DNA of 64,000 nucleotides from Bradyrhizobium sp. B097. GTDB lineage: Bacteria > Pseudomonadota > Alphaproteobacteria > Rhizobiales > Xanthobacteraceae. Shown here piece by piece: positions 24,721 to 33,667 of the stretch (positions within the stretch are counted from its first letter, which is position 1; the number at the start of each line of letters is the position of its first letter). A program made the position numbers and the translations under genes. Below the pieces are notes generated by a model, which worked only from the letters and a program-made list of their open reading frames with translations, did no database searches and was not told where the DNA came from. The DNA lies in assembly GCF_038957035.1 (NCBI RefSeq), contig NZ_CP152412.1, forward strand, positions 8,862,501 through 8,926,500, written 5' to 3'.

Positions 24721-25888
24721 ACCCGTCCTCAAGCTGGCCCCCGAACAGAAGAGCAATCCGGGCGTATCAGCGCCGTCGGGCAAGGCGAGCCGCGCGCCGC
24801 GCCGTCGGCTGATGGCGGGCCTGCGGCGCTATCGCCGGGTGCTGCTGCTCGTCGTGCTGCCGATCGTGGCGGTGATCGTCGGCGGCGTGTTCTATCTCAA
24901 TGGCGGCCGCTATGTCGGCACCGACGATGCCTATGTCGGCGCGCAGAAGGTGCTGATCACGCCGGAAATCTCCGGCAAGATCGACAAGATCGTCGTGAAG
25001 GAAGGCCAGCACGTCAGGAAGGGCGACGAGCTGTTCGAGATCGATCCGGTGCCGTTCCGCCTCGCGGTCGACCAGGCCAAGGCGGCACTCGACCAGACCA
25101 GGACCACCTATGACAATCTGGTCGACAACATCAAGATCAACACCAGGATGCTCGAATTCGCCCAGCAAAGCATCGAACTGAAGAAGAAGGACGTCGATCG
25201 CAAATCGACGCTCGCCAAGCAGAATTTCGGCTCGCAGCTCGACCTCGACAACGCCGCCAACGCGCAGGTCACGGCCGAGAGCCTGGCGCAATACATCAGG
25301 CAGCAGATCTCCAACGCCAAGACCCAGCTGCTCGGTGATGTCGATTTGCCGATCGAGCGATTCCCGCCCTACGCCCAGGCCAAGGCCAAGCTCGACGACG
25401 CCCAGCGCAACCTCGATCACACCGTGCTGCGCGCGCCGATGGACGGCGTGGCGACTCAGGTCGACCAGATCCAGCTCGGCCGCTTCGTCGCCGCGGGCGC
25501 GCCGGTGTTTTCCGTGATCGATGTCGACCATCCCTGGGTCGACGCCAATCCGAAGGAAAGCGACTTCACCTATGTCGCGGTCGGCCAGCCGGTGACGCTC
25601 GACGTCGACGCGTTCCCGAACCATGAATTCAAGGGCAAGATCGGCTCGCTGTCGCCCGGCACCGGCGCGCAGTTCGCGATCCTGCCGCCGCAGAACGCCA
25701 CCGGCAACTTCGTCAAGGTGGTGCAGCGGGTGCCGGTGCGGATCTACTTCGACGAGAACGATCCGTTCGTGAAGAAGCTGAAGGCCGGCATGAGCGTCTA
25801 CGCGACGATCGACACCAACCACCGCCGCACGCTGGCCGGCCTGCTCGGGCTGCGCTCAGCCTCCGCGCACCCGGACCATCAGGACTAG
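24713..25888 (+). CDS. emrA: EmrA-like membrane fusion protein (HlyD family)
   Basis: From ATG 24713 the protein has 391 residues: a basic cytoplasmic N-terminus, one membrane helix (VLLLVVLPIVAVIVGGVFYL, about residues 42-61), a biotinyl-lipoyl half-motif (RYVGTDDAYVGAQKVLITPEI, VKEGQHVRKGDELFEIDP), a coiled-coil hairpin (about 110-220), the second lipoyl half (RAPMDGVATQVDQIQLGRFV) and a beta-barrel region (VTLDVDAFPNHEFKGKIGSL). It bridges the MFS pump to an outer-membrane channel. No outer-membrane component is encoded here. A family A repeat separates it from the pump gene. Confidence 0.92.
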   Translation: MAEPVLKLAPEQKSNPGVSAPSGKASRAPRRRLMAGLRRYRRVLLLVVLPIVAVIVGGVFYLNGGRYVGTDDAYVGAQKVLITPEISGKIDKIVVKEGQHVRKGDELFEIDPVPFRLAVDQAKAALDQTRTTYDNLVDNIKINTRMLEFAQQSIELKKKDVDRKSTLAKQNFGSQLDLDNAANAQVTAESLAQYIRQQISNAKTQLLGDVDLPIERFPPYAQAKAKLDDAQRNLDHTVLRAPMDGVATQVDQIQLGRFVAAGAPVFSVIDVDHPWVDANPKESDFTYVAVGQPVTLDVDAFPNHEFKGKIGSLSPGTGAQFAILPPQNATGNFVKVVQRVPVRIYFDENDPFVKKLKAGMSVYATIDTNHRRTLAGLLGLRSASAHPDHQD

Positions 25889-25935
25889 GGGCGGAATGAG
25901 ATTAGGCCGAACTGGCGGCCGCGAAAATAGTGCGC

Positions 25936-26049
25936 CCCCTCTCCCGCTTGCGGGGGAGGGTCGGGGTGGGGGCTCTCTCCACGAGTCACGTTGTGGAGAT
26001 AGCCCCCACCCGGCGCTACGCGCCGACCTCCCCCGCAAGCGGGAGAGGT
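25936..26049. repeat. REP-like inverted repeat, family A (copy 3), inside an operon
   Basis: Same arms as copies 1 and 2, here in the 198-base gap between the emrA-like and emrB-like genes, so transcription of the pump gene must pass through a strong stem-loop. Confidence 0.85.
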
Positions 26050-26086
26050 GACCTCCGACACATTCGACAAAGCGAGACCGACCTGA

Positions 26087-27643
26087 ATGAATGCACCGTC
26101 ACCATCCGCCGTGCCCGGCCTGCGCCGGAACATGGTGACGATCTGCGCGATGACCGCGACGATCATGCAGGCGCTCGACACCACGATCGCCAACGTCGCG
26201 CTGCCCTATATGCAGGGCTCGCTGTCGGCCTCGCAGGACCAGATCAACTGGGTGCTGACCTCCTACATCGTCGCGGCCGCGATCATGACCGCGCCGGTGG
26301 GCTGGATCGCCAACCGCTTCGGCCGCAAGCGCATCTTCATCATCTGCTCGGCCGGCTTCACCGTCGCCTCGGTGTTCTGCGGCCTGGCGCAGGACATCAA
26401 CCAGATGGTGCTGTTCCGCCTGTTGCAGGGCGTGTTCGGCGCGGCGCTGGTGCCGCTGTCGCAGGCCGTGATGCTCGATTCCTACGCGCTGCATGAGCGC
26501 GCCAAGGCGATGTCGATCTGGGGCATGGGCGTGATGATGGGTCCGATCATGGGCCCCTCGCTCGGCGCCTGGCTGACCGAGACCTATTCCTGGCACTGGG
26601 TATTCTTCGTCAATCTGCCGTTCGGCGCCTTCACCGTGCTCGGCCTCGCGGTGTTCATGGACGAGACCAGGCAGGACCACGCGCTGCGCTTCGACTGGTT
26701 CGGCTTCGGCGCGCTCGCGGTCGCGATCGGCGCGCTGCAGCTCGCGCTCGACCGCGGCGAGCAGCTCGGCTGGCTGGAATCCAACGAGATCATGATCGAG
26801 TTCATTGTGGCGGCGGTCGGCGCCTACTTCTTCTTCGCCCATTCGCTGACCACCGACAAGCCGTTCATCCAGTTCGCGATCTTCAAGGACCGCAATTTCC
26901 TCGGCGGCGTCGTGTTCATGACGGTGATGGGTCTCGTGCTGTATTCGACCATGGCGCTGTCCTCACCGTATCTGCAGAACGTGGTCGGCTATCCGATCAT
27001 CACCGCCGGCCTGTTGCTGGCGACCCGCGGCGCCGGCACCTTCGTCGCGATGATGCTGGTCGGCCGCCTGATGCGCTACATCGAGGCGCGCACGCTGATC
27101 GTCTCCGGCCTGGCACTGACCGCAGCGTCGCTGTTCCAGATGACCGGCTGGACCGACATGACGCAGGCGAGCGAGATCATCGTCGTCAGCGTGATCCAGG
27201 GCTTCGGCTTCGGCCTCGTCTTCGTGCCGCTGTCGACCGTGGCGTTCCTGACCCTGCCCAACCAGCTGCGTACCGACGGCACCTCGATGCTGACGCTGTT
27301 CCGTAACGTCGCGAGCTCGATCGGCATCTCGATCGTGATCGCGCAGCTCACCGAAGGCGGGCGGCGGATCTACGCAAAACTGTCGGAGCAGATCAATCCG
27401 TTCAACCACGCGCTGCAGATGCCCGACGTCTCAGGCATGATCAACCTCAACACCGACGCCGGCCGCGCGATGGCCGACAGGATGGTGGCGGCGCAGTCGC
27501 AGATCATCGCATTCTCGCACGATTACCAGCTGGTGATGCTGTTCATCCTGGTCTCGATCCCGCTCGCGCTGATGATCGGCTCGACCAAGGCCACGTTGCG
27601 CGCGCAGTCGGCGCCGCCGGATCATGCCGCGGTGATGGAGTAG
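26087..27643 (+). CDS. emrB: EmrB/QacA-type MFS multidrug efflux pump (DHA2, 14 helices)
   Basis: The 518-residue protein has about 14 hydrophobic segments. Characteristic motifs are LDTTIANVALPYMQGSLSAS in helix 1, GWIANRFGRKRIFI (motif A) after helix 2, LFRLLQGVFGAALVPLSQAVML (motif B) and GPIMGPSLGAWL (motif C). It exports drugs or lipophilic compounds against protons together with the EmrA-like protein. Regulation should be by the MarR protein at the head of the operon. Length is normal for DHA2. Confidence 0.93.
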   Translation: MNAPSPSAVPGLRRNMVTICAMTATIMQALDTTIANVALPYMQGSLSASQDQINWVLTSYIVAAAIMTAPVGWIANRFGRKRIFIICSAGFTVASVFCGLAQDINQMVLFRLLQGVFGAALVPLSQAVMLDSYALHERAKAMSIWGMGVMMGPIMGPSLGAWLTETYSWHWVFFVNLPFGAFTVLGLAVFMDETRQDHALRFDWFGFGALAVAIGALQLALDRGEQLGWLESNEIMIEFIVAAVGAYFFFAHSLTTDKPFIQFAIFKDRNFLGGVVFMTVMGLVLYSTMALSSPYLQNVVGYPIITAGLLLATRGAGTFVAMMLVGRLMRYIEARTLIVSGLALTAASLFQMTGWTDMTQASEIIVVSVIQGFGFGLVFVPLSTVAFLTLPNQLRTDGTSMLTLFRNVASSIGISIVIAQLTEGGRRIYAKLSEQINPFNHALQMPDVSGMINLNTDAGRAMADRMVAAQSQIIAFSHDYQLVMLFILVSIPLALMIGSTKATLRAQSAPPDHAAVME

Positions 27644-27691
27644 GTTCTCGCTTCCCTGCGCTTCGATCGCACTCGCTAACCGCGCTATTGA

Positions 27692-27796
27692 TGTCATCGC
27701 CCGGCTTGACCGGGCGATCCAGTACGCCGCGGCCTATCGGCTCAAGCACTGCTGTCTCTGGAATACTGGATCGCCCGGTCAAGCCGGGCGATGACA
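27692..27796. repeat. inverted intergenic repeat, family F
   Basis: TGTCATCGCCCGGCTTGACC with GGGCGATCCAGTA at the left, exactly mirrored by TACTGGATCGCCCGGTCAAG and CCGGGCGATGACA at the right. Confidence 0.8.
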
Positions 27797-27931
27797 GTTT
27801 TCAATGCGGCCACCCCTCCGAAAGCGCAAGACGCCGCAGCCGCAATCGCGTTGACTTTCCGGCGCCTCCTCCCAATACTTCGCAAAAAACAAATACCCGT
27901 CACAACAATGACGGCTTCAGGGGAGGACGCG

Positions 27932-29242
27932 ATGCCGACTTCACGCAGGACGCTGCTGAAGAGTTCAGCGGCTGCCGCCGCTGCTTTCAGCTTCGATTGG
28001 ACGCGCGCGCAGGCGCAGGCCGAGACGGTCCGGATCGGCGTGATCTACGACCTGACCGGTCCGTTTGCCGCCGGCGGCTCGGTCGCCTCCTCGATCGGCA
28101 CGCAGATCGCGATCGATCTCGTCAACGAGAAGGGCGGCGTCGGCGGCAAGTACAAGATCGCGCCGGTCAACGTCGATTCCCAAAGCAAGCCGGATGTCGC
28201 GATCAACGAGGCCAATCGCCTGATCGATCAGGAGAAGGTCGATATCCTCAACGGCGTGTTCGCGAGCTCGCACGCGGTGCCGCTCGCCGCCAAGGTCGAG
28301 CAGCAGAAGCGGATCCTCTGGATCACGACCGCGGTCTCGACCGCGGTGTTCAAGGACAAGAACCTGCAATACGTGTTCCGCGCCCAGATCCATTCCGACC
28401 AGTACGGCCAGGCCTTCGGCGGCTTCCTCGGCGAGCACGCCAAGGCCAGGCTCGGCATGGAGCCGAAGGACGTCAAGGTCGCGCTGATCCATGAGGACGG
28501 TCCCTACGGCGTCGGCGTTGCCGCCGCGGATGAGACCTTCGCGAAGGAAGCCGGGTTGCAGGTCGTGCTCAAGGAAGGCTATTCGGCCTCCGCGCCCGAT
28601 CTCTCCGTGCTGGTGACCAAATTGAAGCGCGCCAAGGCCGACATCATCTCGCACGCCGGCTACAACCCGGACATCACGCTGTTCCTGCGCCAGGCGCGCG
28701 AGAGCGGACTGAAGTTCAAGATGCTGTTCGGCGCCGGCGCGGGCTACAGCCAGCTCGACAAGCTGCGCACGACGTTCGGCGCCGACATCGACAATTTCTG
28801 CAACATCGACCCCGTTCCGGCGCAGCTGCTCGATCCAGCCAAGCTGGCGCCGGGGGTCGGCGATCTCACCAAGGTGATGGTCGCGCGCTATCGCGAGAAG
28901 ACCAGCGCCACCGAAGTGCCGCCGCACTGCTCGATGGGCTTCAACCAGACCTGGGTGCTGCTCAACAATGTGCTGCCGGTCGCCAAGGAGAAATATGGCG
29001 GCTTCGATCCCGAGGCGATCCGCAAGGCCGCGCTCGACGTCGACATCCCGCCGGGCGGCACCATCCAGGGCTATGGCGTAAAATTCTATCCCCCGGGCAC
29101 GCCGATGTCCGGCCAGAACGAGCGCTCGACGCCAGTCGTGATGCAGAACGCCGCCGAGCGCATCACCGTGGTGTGGCCGACCAACATCCGGACGCAGGAC
29201 CCGGTATTCCCGCTGCCGAAGGGCTCGGTGTACGGGGCGTAG
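27932..29242 (+). CDS. ABC-type amino acid/urea substrate-binding protein (LivJ-like), orphan
   Basis: From ATG 27932, behind GGGGAGGA, the product has 436 residues. TSRRTLLKSSAAAAAAFSF is a twin-arginine-style signal, ending near AQA. The type I periplasmic-binding fold is clear (VRIGVIYDLTGPFAAGGSVA, NEANRLIDQEKVDILNGVFAS, HEDGPYGVGVAAADETFAKE). Ligand class is branched-chain amino acid, amide or urea-like; not resolvable by eye. No permease or ATPase genes are next to it. Upstream in-frame ATGs at 27791 and 27908 lie in a repeat or lack a ribosome site. Confidence 0.88.
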   Translation: MPTSRRTLLKSSAAAAAAFSFDWTRAQAQAETVRIGVIYDLTGPFAAGGSVASSIGTQIAIDLVNEKGGVGGKYKIAPVNVDSQSKPDVAINEANRLIDQEKVDILNGVFASSHAVPLAAKVEQQKRILWITTAVSTAVFKDKNLQYVFRAQIHSDQYGQAFGGFLGEHAKARLGMEPKDVKVALIHEDGPYGVGVAAADETFAKEAGLQVVLKEGYSASAPDLSVLVTKLKRAKADIISHAGYNPDITLFLRQARESGLKFKMLFGAGAGYSQLDKLRTTFGADIDNFCNIDPVPAQLLDPAKLAPGVGDLTKVMVARYREKTSATEVPPHCSMGFNQTWVLLNNVLPVAKEKYGGFDPEAIRKAALDVDIPPGGTIQGYGVKFYPPGTPMSGQNERSTPVVMQNAAERITVVWPTNIRTQDPVFPLPKGSVYGA

Positions 29243-29278
29243 AGTTCGACCTCCTGCAGCACGTTGGGAGCTCAGTCC

Positions 29279-29384
29279 CGTCATCCTGAGGTGCGAGCGG
29301 AGCGAGCCTCGAAGGATCGACGGCCCGGCTGGTGGCCGTCGACCCTTCGAGACGCGCGCAAGAGCGCGCTCCTCAGGGTGACGG
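29279..29384. repeat. inverted intergenic repeat, family E (copy 1)
   Basis: CGTCATCCTGAGGTGCGAGC with CCTCGAAGGATCGACGGCC mirrored by GGCCGTCGACCCTTCGAG and GCTCCTCAGGGTGACGG. A second copy near 61909-61999 is interrupted by the insertion sequence. Confidence 0.8.
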
Positions 29385-29434
29385 GTCTGGCATAGGCGCG
29401 TTTGCGACAAGGGGAATCTCGGTGTTGTCCGAAC

Positions 29435-30604
29435 CTACAACACCACCCGCCGCCCCTCATCCGCCGCCCAATAGCCGGCGTAATTCACCTTCGTCGTCTC
29501 GAACGCCAGCGCAAGGTCGGCGAGCGGCGCGCGGCCGGTTGCGACGCATTCCATGAAATCCTGGATCTCCTGCAGGTAGCCGCGGGTCCATTCCTCCTCG
29601 AGGCAGACGTACTGCCAGCCGGTTTTGCGGTCGACCTTCTCGGTGATGTAGACGGAGGCAAGCTTCTCCTCCGAGGTCTGGTAGCTCACGAGATGCGTGT
29701 TCGGCGTGATGTTGGCGAACAGCGAGCCGCCTGAGGTGTAGGTCTCGATCAGATTGCGCACGCCGCCCATGATCATGTCGCCGGAGAACACCGTCGCCTT
29801 GGTGCCGTCGGAGAAGGTCGCGGTCAGCGTGCCCCAATCCTCGACGTCGACCGGATTGGCCTTGATATAGGCGCGCTCCCCGGGCTTGAGACCGGCGGTG
29901 ACGTTGCCGACATCGCAGGTGACGCTGGCAACGTGTATCGCCTCGCCGCGCGCGCGGGCCTCGACCTGCTTGAGATAGAGCACGGTCGACAGCGGATGGC
30001 AGCCCATCCGGATCAGCGAGCCGCCGCCGGTCATCGCCCACTCCGCGGCGTGCGCGGCATGCGAGCCGGAATGGCTCTCCTCGCCCTTCATGAACAGGAT
30101 CTTGTCGCCCGTGGCGCGGATGATCTCCGCGGTCTTGGTCACCGCGGGTGCGTAGATCCAGTCCTCGGCATACATGAACAGTTTTCCGCTGCGCTCGATC
30201 GCGGCGCGGGTCTGCTCCATCTCCTCCATCACGCGCCGGTACATCAGCGCCTTCGGGACATGTTTGCCGATCGGCGCCTTGTCGCCGTCGCGCCCGAAAT
30301 AGCCGCTGAACGGCTTCTCGCAGATCACGTGCTTGCCGGCCTGCATCGCCTCGACGATCATCGCGGCATGCAGGTTGGGCGGCGTGCAGATGTCGATGAC
30401 GTCGATATCAGCGTCGGCAACCAGCTCGGCAAAGCTGCGATAGGCGTTCGAGATTCCGTGCTTGCGCGCGAACTCGACCACATGATCGCCGCGCGCCGCG
30501 ACCGCCCTCACCTCGACATCGACGCCATAGACCCGCCGATAGGCGTACATATGCAGCTCCGACACGAAGCCGCAGCCGGCCAGACCGATCCTGATTTTTG
30601 TCAT
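29435..30604 (-). CDS. Gfo/Idh/MocA-family NAD(P)-dependent oxidoreductase
   Basis: A 389-residue enzyme starting at ATG 30604. The Rossmann motif IRIGLAGCGFVSELH opens the NAD(P) domain, followed by IDVIDICTPPNLHAAMIVEA and the catalytic-type EKPFSGYFG. The C-terminal alpha/beta domain contains GGGSLIRMGCHPLSTVLYL. Members oxidise sugars, inositols or related polyols, and some reduce biliverdin. The substrate is unknown. It is the last of four genes (deacetylase, VOC, SnoaL, this) reading away from a LysR regulator, which suggests a small catabolic pathway. Confidence 0.9.
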   Translation of the reverse strand: MTKIRIGLAGCGFVSELHMYAYRRVYGVDVEVRAVAARGDHVVEFARKHGISNAYRSFAELVADADIDVIDICTPPNLHAAMIVEAMQAGKHVICEKPFSGYFGRDGDKAPIGKHVPKALMYRRVMEEMEQTRAAIERSGKLFMYAEDWIYAPAVTKTAEIIRATGDKILFMKGEESHSGSHAAHAAEWAMTGGGSLIRMGCHPLSTVLYLKQVEARARGEAIHVASVTCDVGNVTAGLKPGERAYIKANPVDVEDWGTLTATFSDGTKATVFSGDMIMGGVRNLIETYTSGGSLFANITPNTHLVSYQTSEEKLASVYITEKVDRKTGWQYVCLEEEWTRGYLQEIQDFMECVATGRAPLADLALAFETTKVNYAGYWAADEGRRVVL

Positions 30605-30705
30605 GGAGGATGCCTCTGAAGTCGCGGGGACAGGCACCCATCATAGCGGAGCGGCACGGCCGGTCGATGCATCCGGCGGCAGAAAAGCGTCTGCCGCCGC
30701 GTCCG

Positions 30706-31239
30706 TCACTGCGCAAGCTTGGCGACGCCCATCTTGGAGAGCAGGGTCAGATTGTCCTCGATATGCCAGTTGTCGGTGACGCGGCCGCCGGTGACCTTGA
30801 GCAGATCGGTAGCGATGAAATCGATCGCCTGGCCGCTGCCCTTGGTCGCGCCGAAGCTGCCGGTGAAATGGCCGCGGAACTGCATGTGCACGGTGACGTA
30901 GTCGCCGGCCACGATCATCTTGATCACTTCGACCGAGAGGTCCGGCACTGCGGCACGGAAATTCTTCGACGCGAAGGCCGGGCCTTGCGGTCCCTGCGGA
31001 CGGCCGGCCGGCAAGGTGTGGTCGACGAAATTATCCGCGATCGCGGCCTTGAGCGCAGCCTCGTCGCCGCTGTTCCAGAACTGGTAGAACGCCTTTGCTG
31101 CGGCGACGGCGGCATCGCGTTCGGCTGCAGGGACGGTGGTTGCGACGACGAGATCGTCGATCTTCACCGCGTCGGCGCGTGCGGGCGCTGCGAGCAGCAC
31201 GCAGATAGCCAAGGCTGTGGCGGCCAGAACATTACGCAT
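30706..31239 (-). CDS. exported SnoaL-like (polyketide-cyclase family) protein
   Basis: The 177-residue protein has a signal peptide (NVLAATALAICVLLAAPARADA) and a SnoaL domain: AAKAFYQFWNSGDEAALKAAIADNFVDHTLP, GPAFASKNFRAAVPDLSVEV, ATDLLKVTGGRVTDNWHIED. SnoaL proteins catalyse aldol-type ring closures or act on small ligands; export to the periplasm is unusual for the characterised ones. It overlaps the VOC gene by 8 bases and so is translationally coupled to it. Confidence 0.85.
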   Translation of the reverse strand: MRNVLAATALAICVLLAAPARADAVKIDDLVVATTVPAAERDAAVAAAKAFYQFWNSGDEAALKAAIADNFVDHTLPAGRPQGPQGPAFASKNFRAAVPDLSVEVIKMIVAGDYVTVHMQFRGHFTGSFGATKGSGQAIDFIATDLLKVTGGRVTDNWHIEDNLTLLSKMGVAKLAQ

Positions 31240-31621
31240 TGTCGTTGCTCCTCATTGCGGCCGCGCGCTCGCGAAACACCAGTTCGAGCAGGATGCCCGT
31301 CGGCGTGCGGACAAACAACCGGCGCTCGCCGAGCTCCGGCAGGTCCATCGTCGAATAAGGAATGGCGAGCGTCTCGATCTTGTGGCGATAGGCGTCATAG
31401 CCTTCCAGCCGGAAGCCGACATGGTCGATGGTTTCGCCGCGTGGATCGTTGCGAGTGCCCTCGCCCGGGATCAGATGCACCACGGGTTCGCCGTCGGCAT
31501 AGAGCCAGTAACCGGGAAAGGCGAAGCCGGGGCGATAGCCCGGCTTCACGTCGAGGAGATTCTCGAGGAAGGCACGGGTGCCTTCCAGATCGCTGGTGCG
31601 CAGGGTGACATGGTCGAGCAT
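31232..31621 (-). CDS. VOC-family (glyoxalase/dioxygenase fold) protein
   Basis: A 129-residue protein with the two beta-alpha-beta-beta-beta modules of the vicinal oxygen chelate fold: MLDHVTLRTSDLEGTRAFLENLL and IDHVGFRLEGYDAYRHKIETL. Possible metal ligands are His4, His in VHLIPGE, His in TIDHVGF and Glu in GILLELVF. Members include glyoxalase I, ring-cleavage dioxygenases and fosfomycin-resistance proteins; the exact reaction is unknown. It sits 15 bases after the deacetylase gene and overlaps the SnoaL-like gene. Confidence 0.88.
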   Translation of the reverse strand: MLDHVTLRTSDLEGTRAFLENLLDVKPGYRPGFAFPGYWLYADGEPVVHLIPGEGTRNDPRGETIDHVGFRLEGYDAYRHKIETLAIPYSTMDLPELGERRLFVRTPTGILLELVFRERAAAMRSNDNA

Positions 31622-31636
31622 CGATGCCTCCCGCGA

Positions 31637-32659
31637 TCAGGCCGACGGTCCGGGCAGTCCGGTCACGCCGGGCGCGCCGCGCTGGATCACCGGCGTATTG
31701 GCGCGGTTGGCAAGCGCATAGCGTGCGATCTCGTCCTTGCGCGCGAACCAGACGTCGCCCTTGCTCTTCGCGTAGGACAGGAAGCGATCGAGCACCCGCG
31801 CCCGGCCGGCATGACCGGAGATGCGGTCGTGCAGGCTGATCACCATCATCCGCCGCCGCTTCGCGCCCTCTTCATAGAGCTGGTCGAACTCGTCCTTCAG
31901 CGCCTGCTCATAGGCGGCCGGATTCCAGCCCTGGAACGGAAACGAAACGATGTCGTTCATGTGCATCGTGTAGGGCACGGTGACGAAATCCTTGCCGCGC
32001 ACCGGCACGATGAAGGGCTCGTCATGGCTCGGCTCGTCGATGTGATAGAGGAAGCCGAGATCCTGCAACGTCTCCAGGATGTGGACCGAGTTGCGCATCC
32101 AGTACGCGTTCCAGCCGATCGGCGTCTGCCCGGTGATCTTCTGGATCGTCTCGACGCTGTCGGCGATGAAGCGCTTCTCCTGATCCTTCGGCAGCTGATA
32201 CGAGTTGCTCCAGATCCGGCCATGCGCGGCCGCCTCATGACCGCGACGCACGATCTCCTTGGCGATGTCGGGCGAGGTCTCGACCGCCTTGCCGATCATG
32301 AAGGACGACAGCTTGATGCCGTGCTTGTCCATCAGATCGAGCAGGCGCGGGATGCCTTCGTAATGGCCGTAGGCGAAGAACGCGTTGGTCGGCAGATCGG
32401 GCACGCCCTTCTCGATCGGATCGGGAATGACGCCGCCGGCGCCGGAGATCGGCTGACCGCCGCCTTCGAACATCAGGGACAGGCTGACCGCGAGGCGCGC
32501 GCCGTTTGGCCAGAAGCCGCCGCCATTCGACGCGATCTGGGCATCGGATGCAGCTTTGGCCGGCTGCGCCGCGGCGGTGAGCCCGGCGGCGGCAAGGGCG
32601 CCGGCGGCAGTGACGGCCTGAAGGGTTTCGCGGCGGCTAAGATGGGAAGAGTGGGTCAT
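31637..32659 (-). CDS. Tat-exported polysaccharide deacetylase-like protein (PuuE clade style)
   Basis: The 340-residue protein begins with a twin-arginine signal (SRRETLQAVTAAGALAAAG). The NodB-type barrel carries LAVSLSLMFEGGGQPI where classical members have the TFDD metal motif, then GHEAAAHGRIWSNS and MMVISLHDRISGHAGRA. The altered first motif and the HGR segment fit the allantoinase/PuuE-like subgroup, which acts on cyclic amides or non-sugar substrates. So deacetylase is a fold-level label. It heads the four-gene operon and is divergent from the LysR gene. Confidence 0.85.
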   Translation of the reverse strand: MTHSSHLSRRETLQAVTAAGALAAAGLTAAAQPAKAASDAQIASNGGGFWPNGARLAVSLSLMFEGGGQPISGAGGVIPDPIEKGVPDLPTNAFFAYGHYEGIPRLLDLMDKHGIKLSSFMIGKAVETSPDIAKEIVRRGHEAAAHGRIWSNSYQLPKDQEKRFIADSVETIQKITGQTPIGWNAYWMRNSVHILETLQDLGFLYHIDEPSHDEPFIVPVRGKDFVTVPYTMHMNDIVSFPFQGWNPAAYEQALKDEFDQLYEEGAKRRRMMVISLHDRISGHAGRARVLDRFLSYAKSKGDVWFARKDEIARYALANRANTPVIQRGAPGVTGLPGPSA

Positions 32660-32758
32660 GGCTGATCTCCTTGTTGATGGAAATCAGCGTATTCTCTTTC
32701 CGTATGGAGTATTATCCTGCATATATTGGATATATTCTCTACTTTTTGGAAACAATCC
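32660..32758. promoter_or_regulatory. divergent promoter region with AT-rich core (LysR regulator / deacetylase operon)
   Basis: The 99-base gap holds an AT-rich stretch with two ATATAT blocks separated by TGG (32721-32735), far below the surrounding GC. It is the expected place for the LysR-type binding site controlling both directions; no exact T-N11-A box was assigned. Confidence 0.4.
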
Positions 32759-33667
32759 ATGCTTGACGATATCACCGAGCTCCGGACCTTCGCCAAGATT
32801 GTCACCACGGGCAGCCTGTCCGCCGCCGGTCGCGAGATGGGCATCGCGCTTAGCGTCGTCAGCAAGCGGCTCGCGACTCTGGAAAGGCGGACCGACACCA
32901 GCCTGATCGTGCGCAGCACGCGTCACCTCGCGCTCACCGAGGAGGGACAAAGGCTGTTCGACCGGGCACAGCGCATCCTCGCCGAGGTTGATGAAGCGGA
33001 AGCCGCGCTGGCGCACGGCCGCGTCGAGCCGCAGGGCGTGCTGCGGGTCAGCGCGACGGTCGCGCTCGGTCGCGCCCATGTCAGTCCGGTCTGCCGCGAT
33101 CTCGCGCTGACCTATCCGAAGATGTCGGTCGAGCTGATGCTCACGGACCGCCTCGTCGAATTGATCGACGAGCGCATCGACGTCGTGATCCGCATCGGCA
33201 TGCCGCGCGACTCCGACCTGATCATGCGCAAGCTGATCGACAACCACCGCATCGTCGCCGCGTCACCGGGCTATCTCGCGCGACACGGCGCGCCGGCCTC
33301 GCCCGAGGATCTCACACAGCATGATTGCCTGCTCTACAACAGAGGCGCGCAGGCACGGTGGCGGCTGGTGCACAGCGACGGCCGCGCCGCCGAGATCGAG
33401 GTGTCGTCGCGGCTGCGCTGCGACAATGGCGAGGTCGCGCATGACTGGGCGCTCGACGGCGCCGGCCTGATCTTGAAGAGCTGGGTCGATGTCGCGCCCG
33501 ACCTCGCATCCGGACGCCTGGTGCAGGTGCTGCCGGAGTGGCGCAGCGATCCCGCACCGGTCTGCGCACTGTACGCGCAGGGACGCCAGATGCCGACACG
33601 CGCGCGGTTGTTCCTCGACGCCATCTCGAAGCGGATGGCCGCGTTTCAGGTCGCTGGCGGCGCGTAG
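32759..33667 (+). CDS. LysR-family transcriptional regulator
   Basis: From ATG 32759 the protein has 302 residues. The N-terminal winged helix reads LRTFAKIVTTGSLSAAGREMGIALSVVSKRLATLERRTD, followed by the LysR linker and the substrate-binding domain (RVSATVALGRAHVSPVCRDL, VELMLTDRLVELIDERIDVVIRIGMP). This GSLSAAGRE...SVVSKRLA form belongs to the CrgA/DmlR-like group. It is divergent from the deacetylase operon, which is its likely target. Its 3-prime end overlaps the convergent AroE-like gene by 22 bases. Confidence 0.93.
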   Translation: MLDDITELRTFAKIVTTGSLSAAGREMGIALSVVSKRLATLERRTDTSLIVRSTRHLALTEEGQRLFDRAQRILAEVDEAEAALAHGRVEPQGVLRVSATVALGRAHVSPVCRDLALTYPKMSVELMLTDRLVELIDERIDVVIRIGMPRDSDLIMRKLIDNHRIVAASPGYLARHGAPASPEDLTQHDCLLYNRGAQARWRLVHSDGRAAEIEVSSRLRCDNGEVAHDWALDGAGLILKSWVDVAPDLASGRLVQVLPEWRSDPAPVCALYAQGRQMPTRARLFLDAISKRMAAFQVAGGA

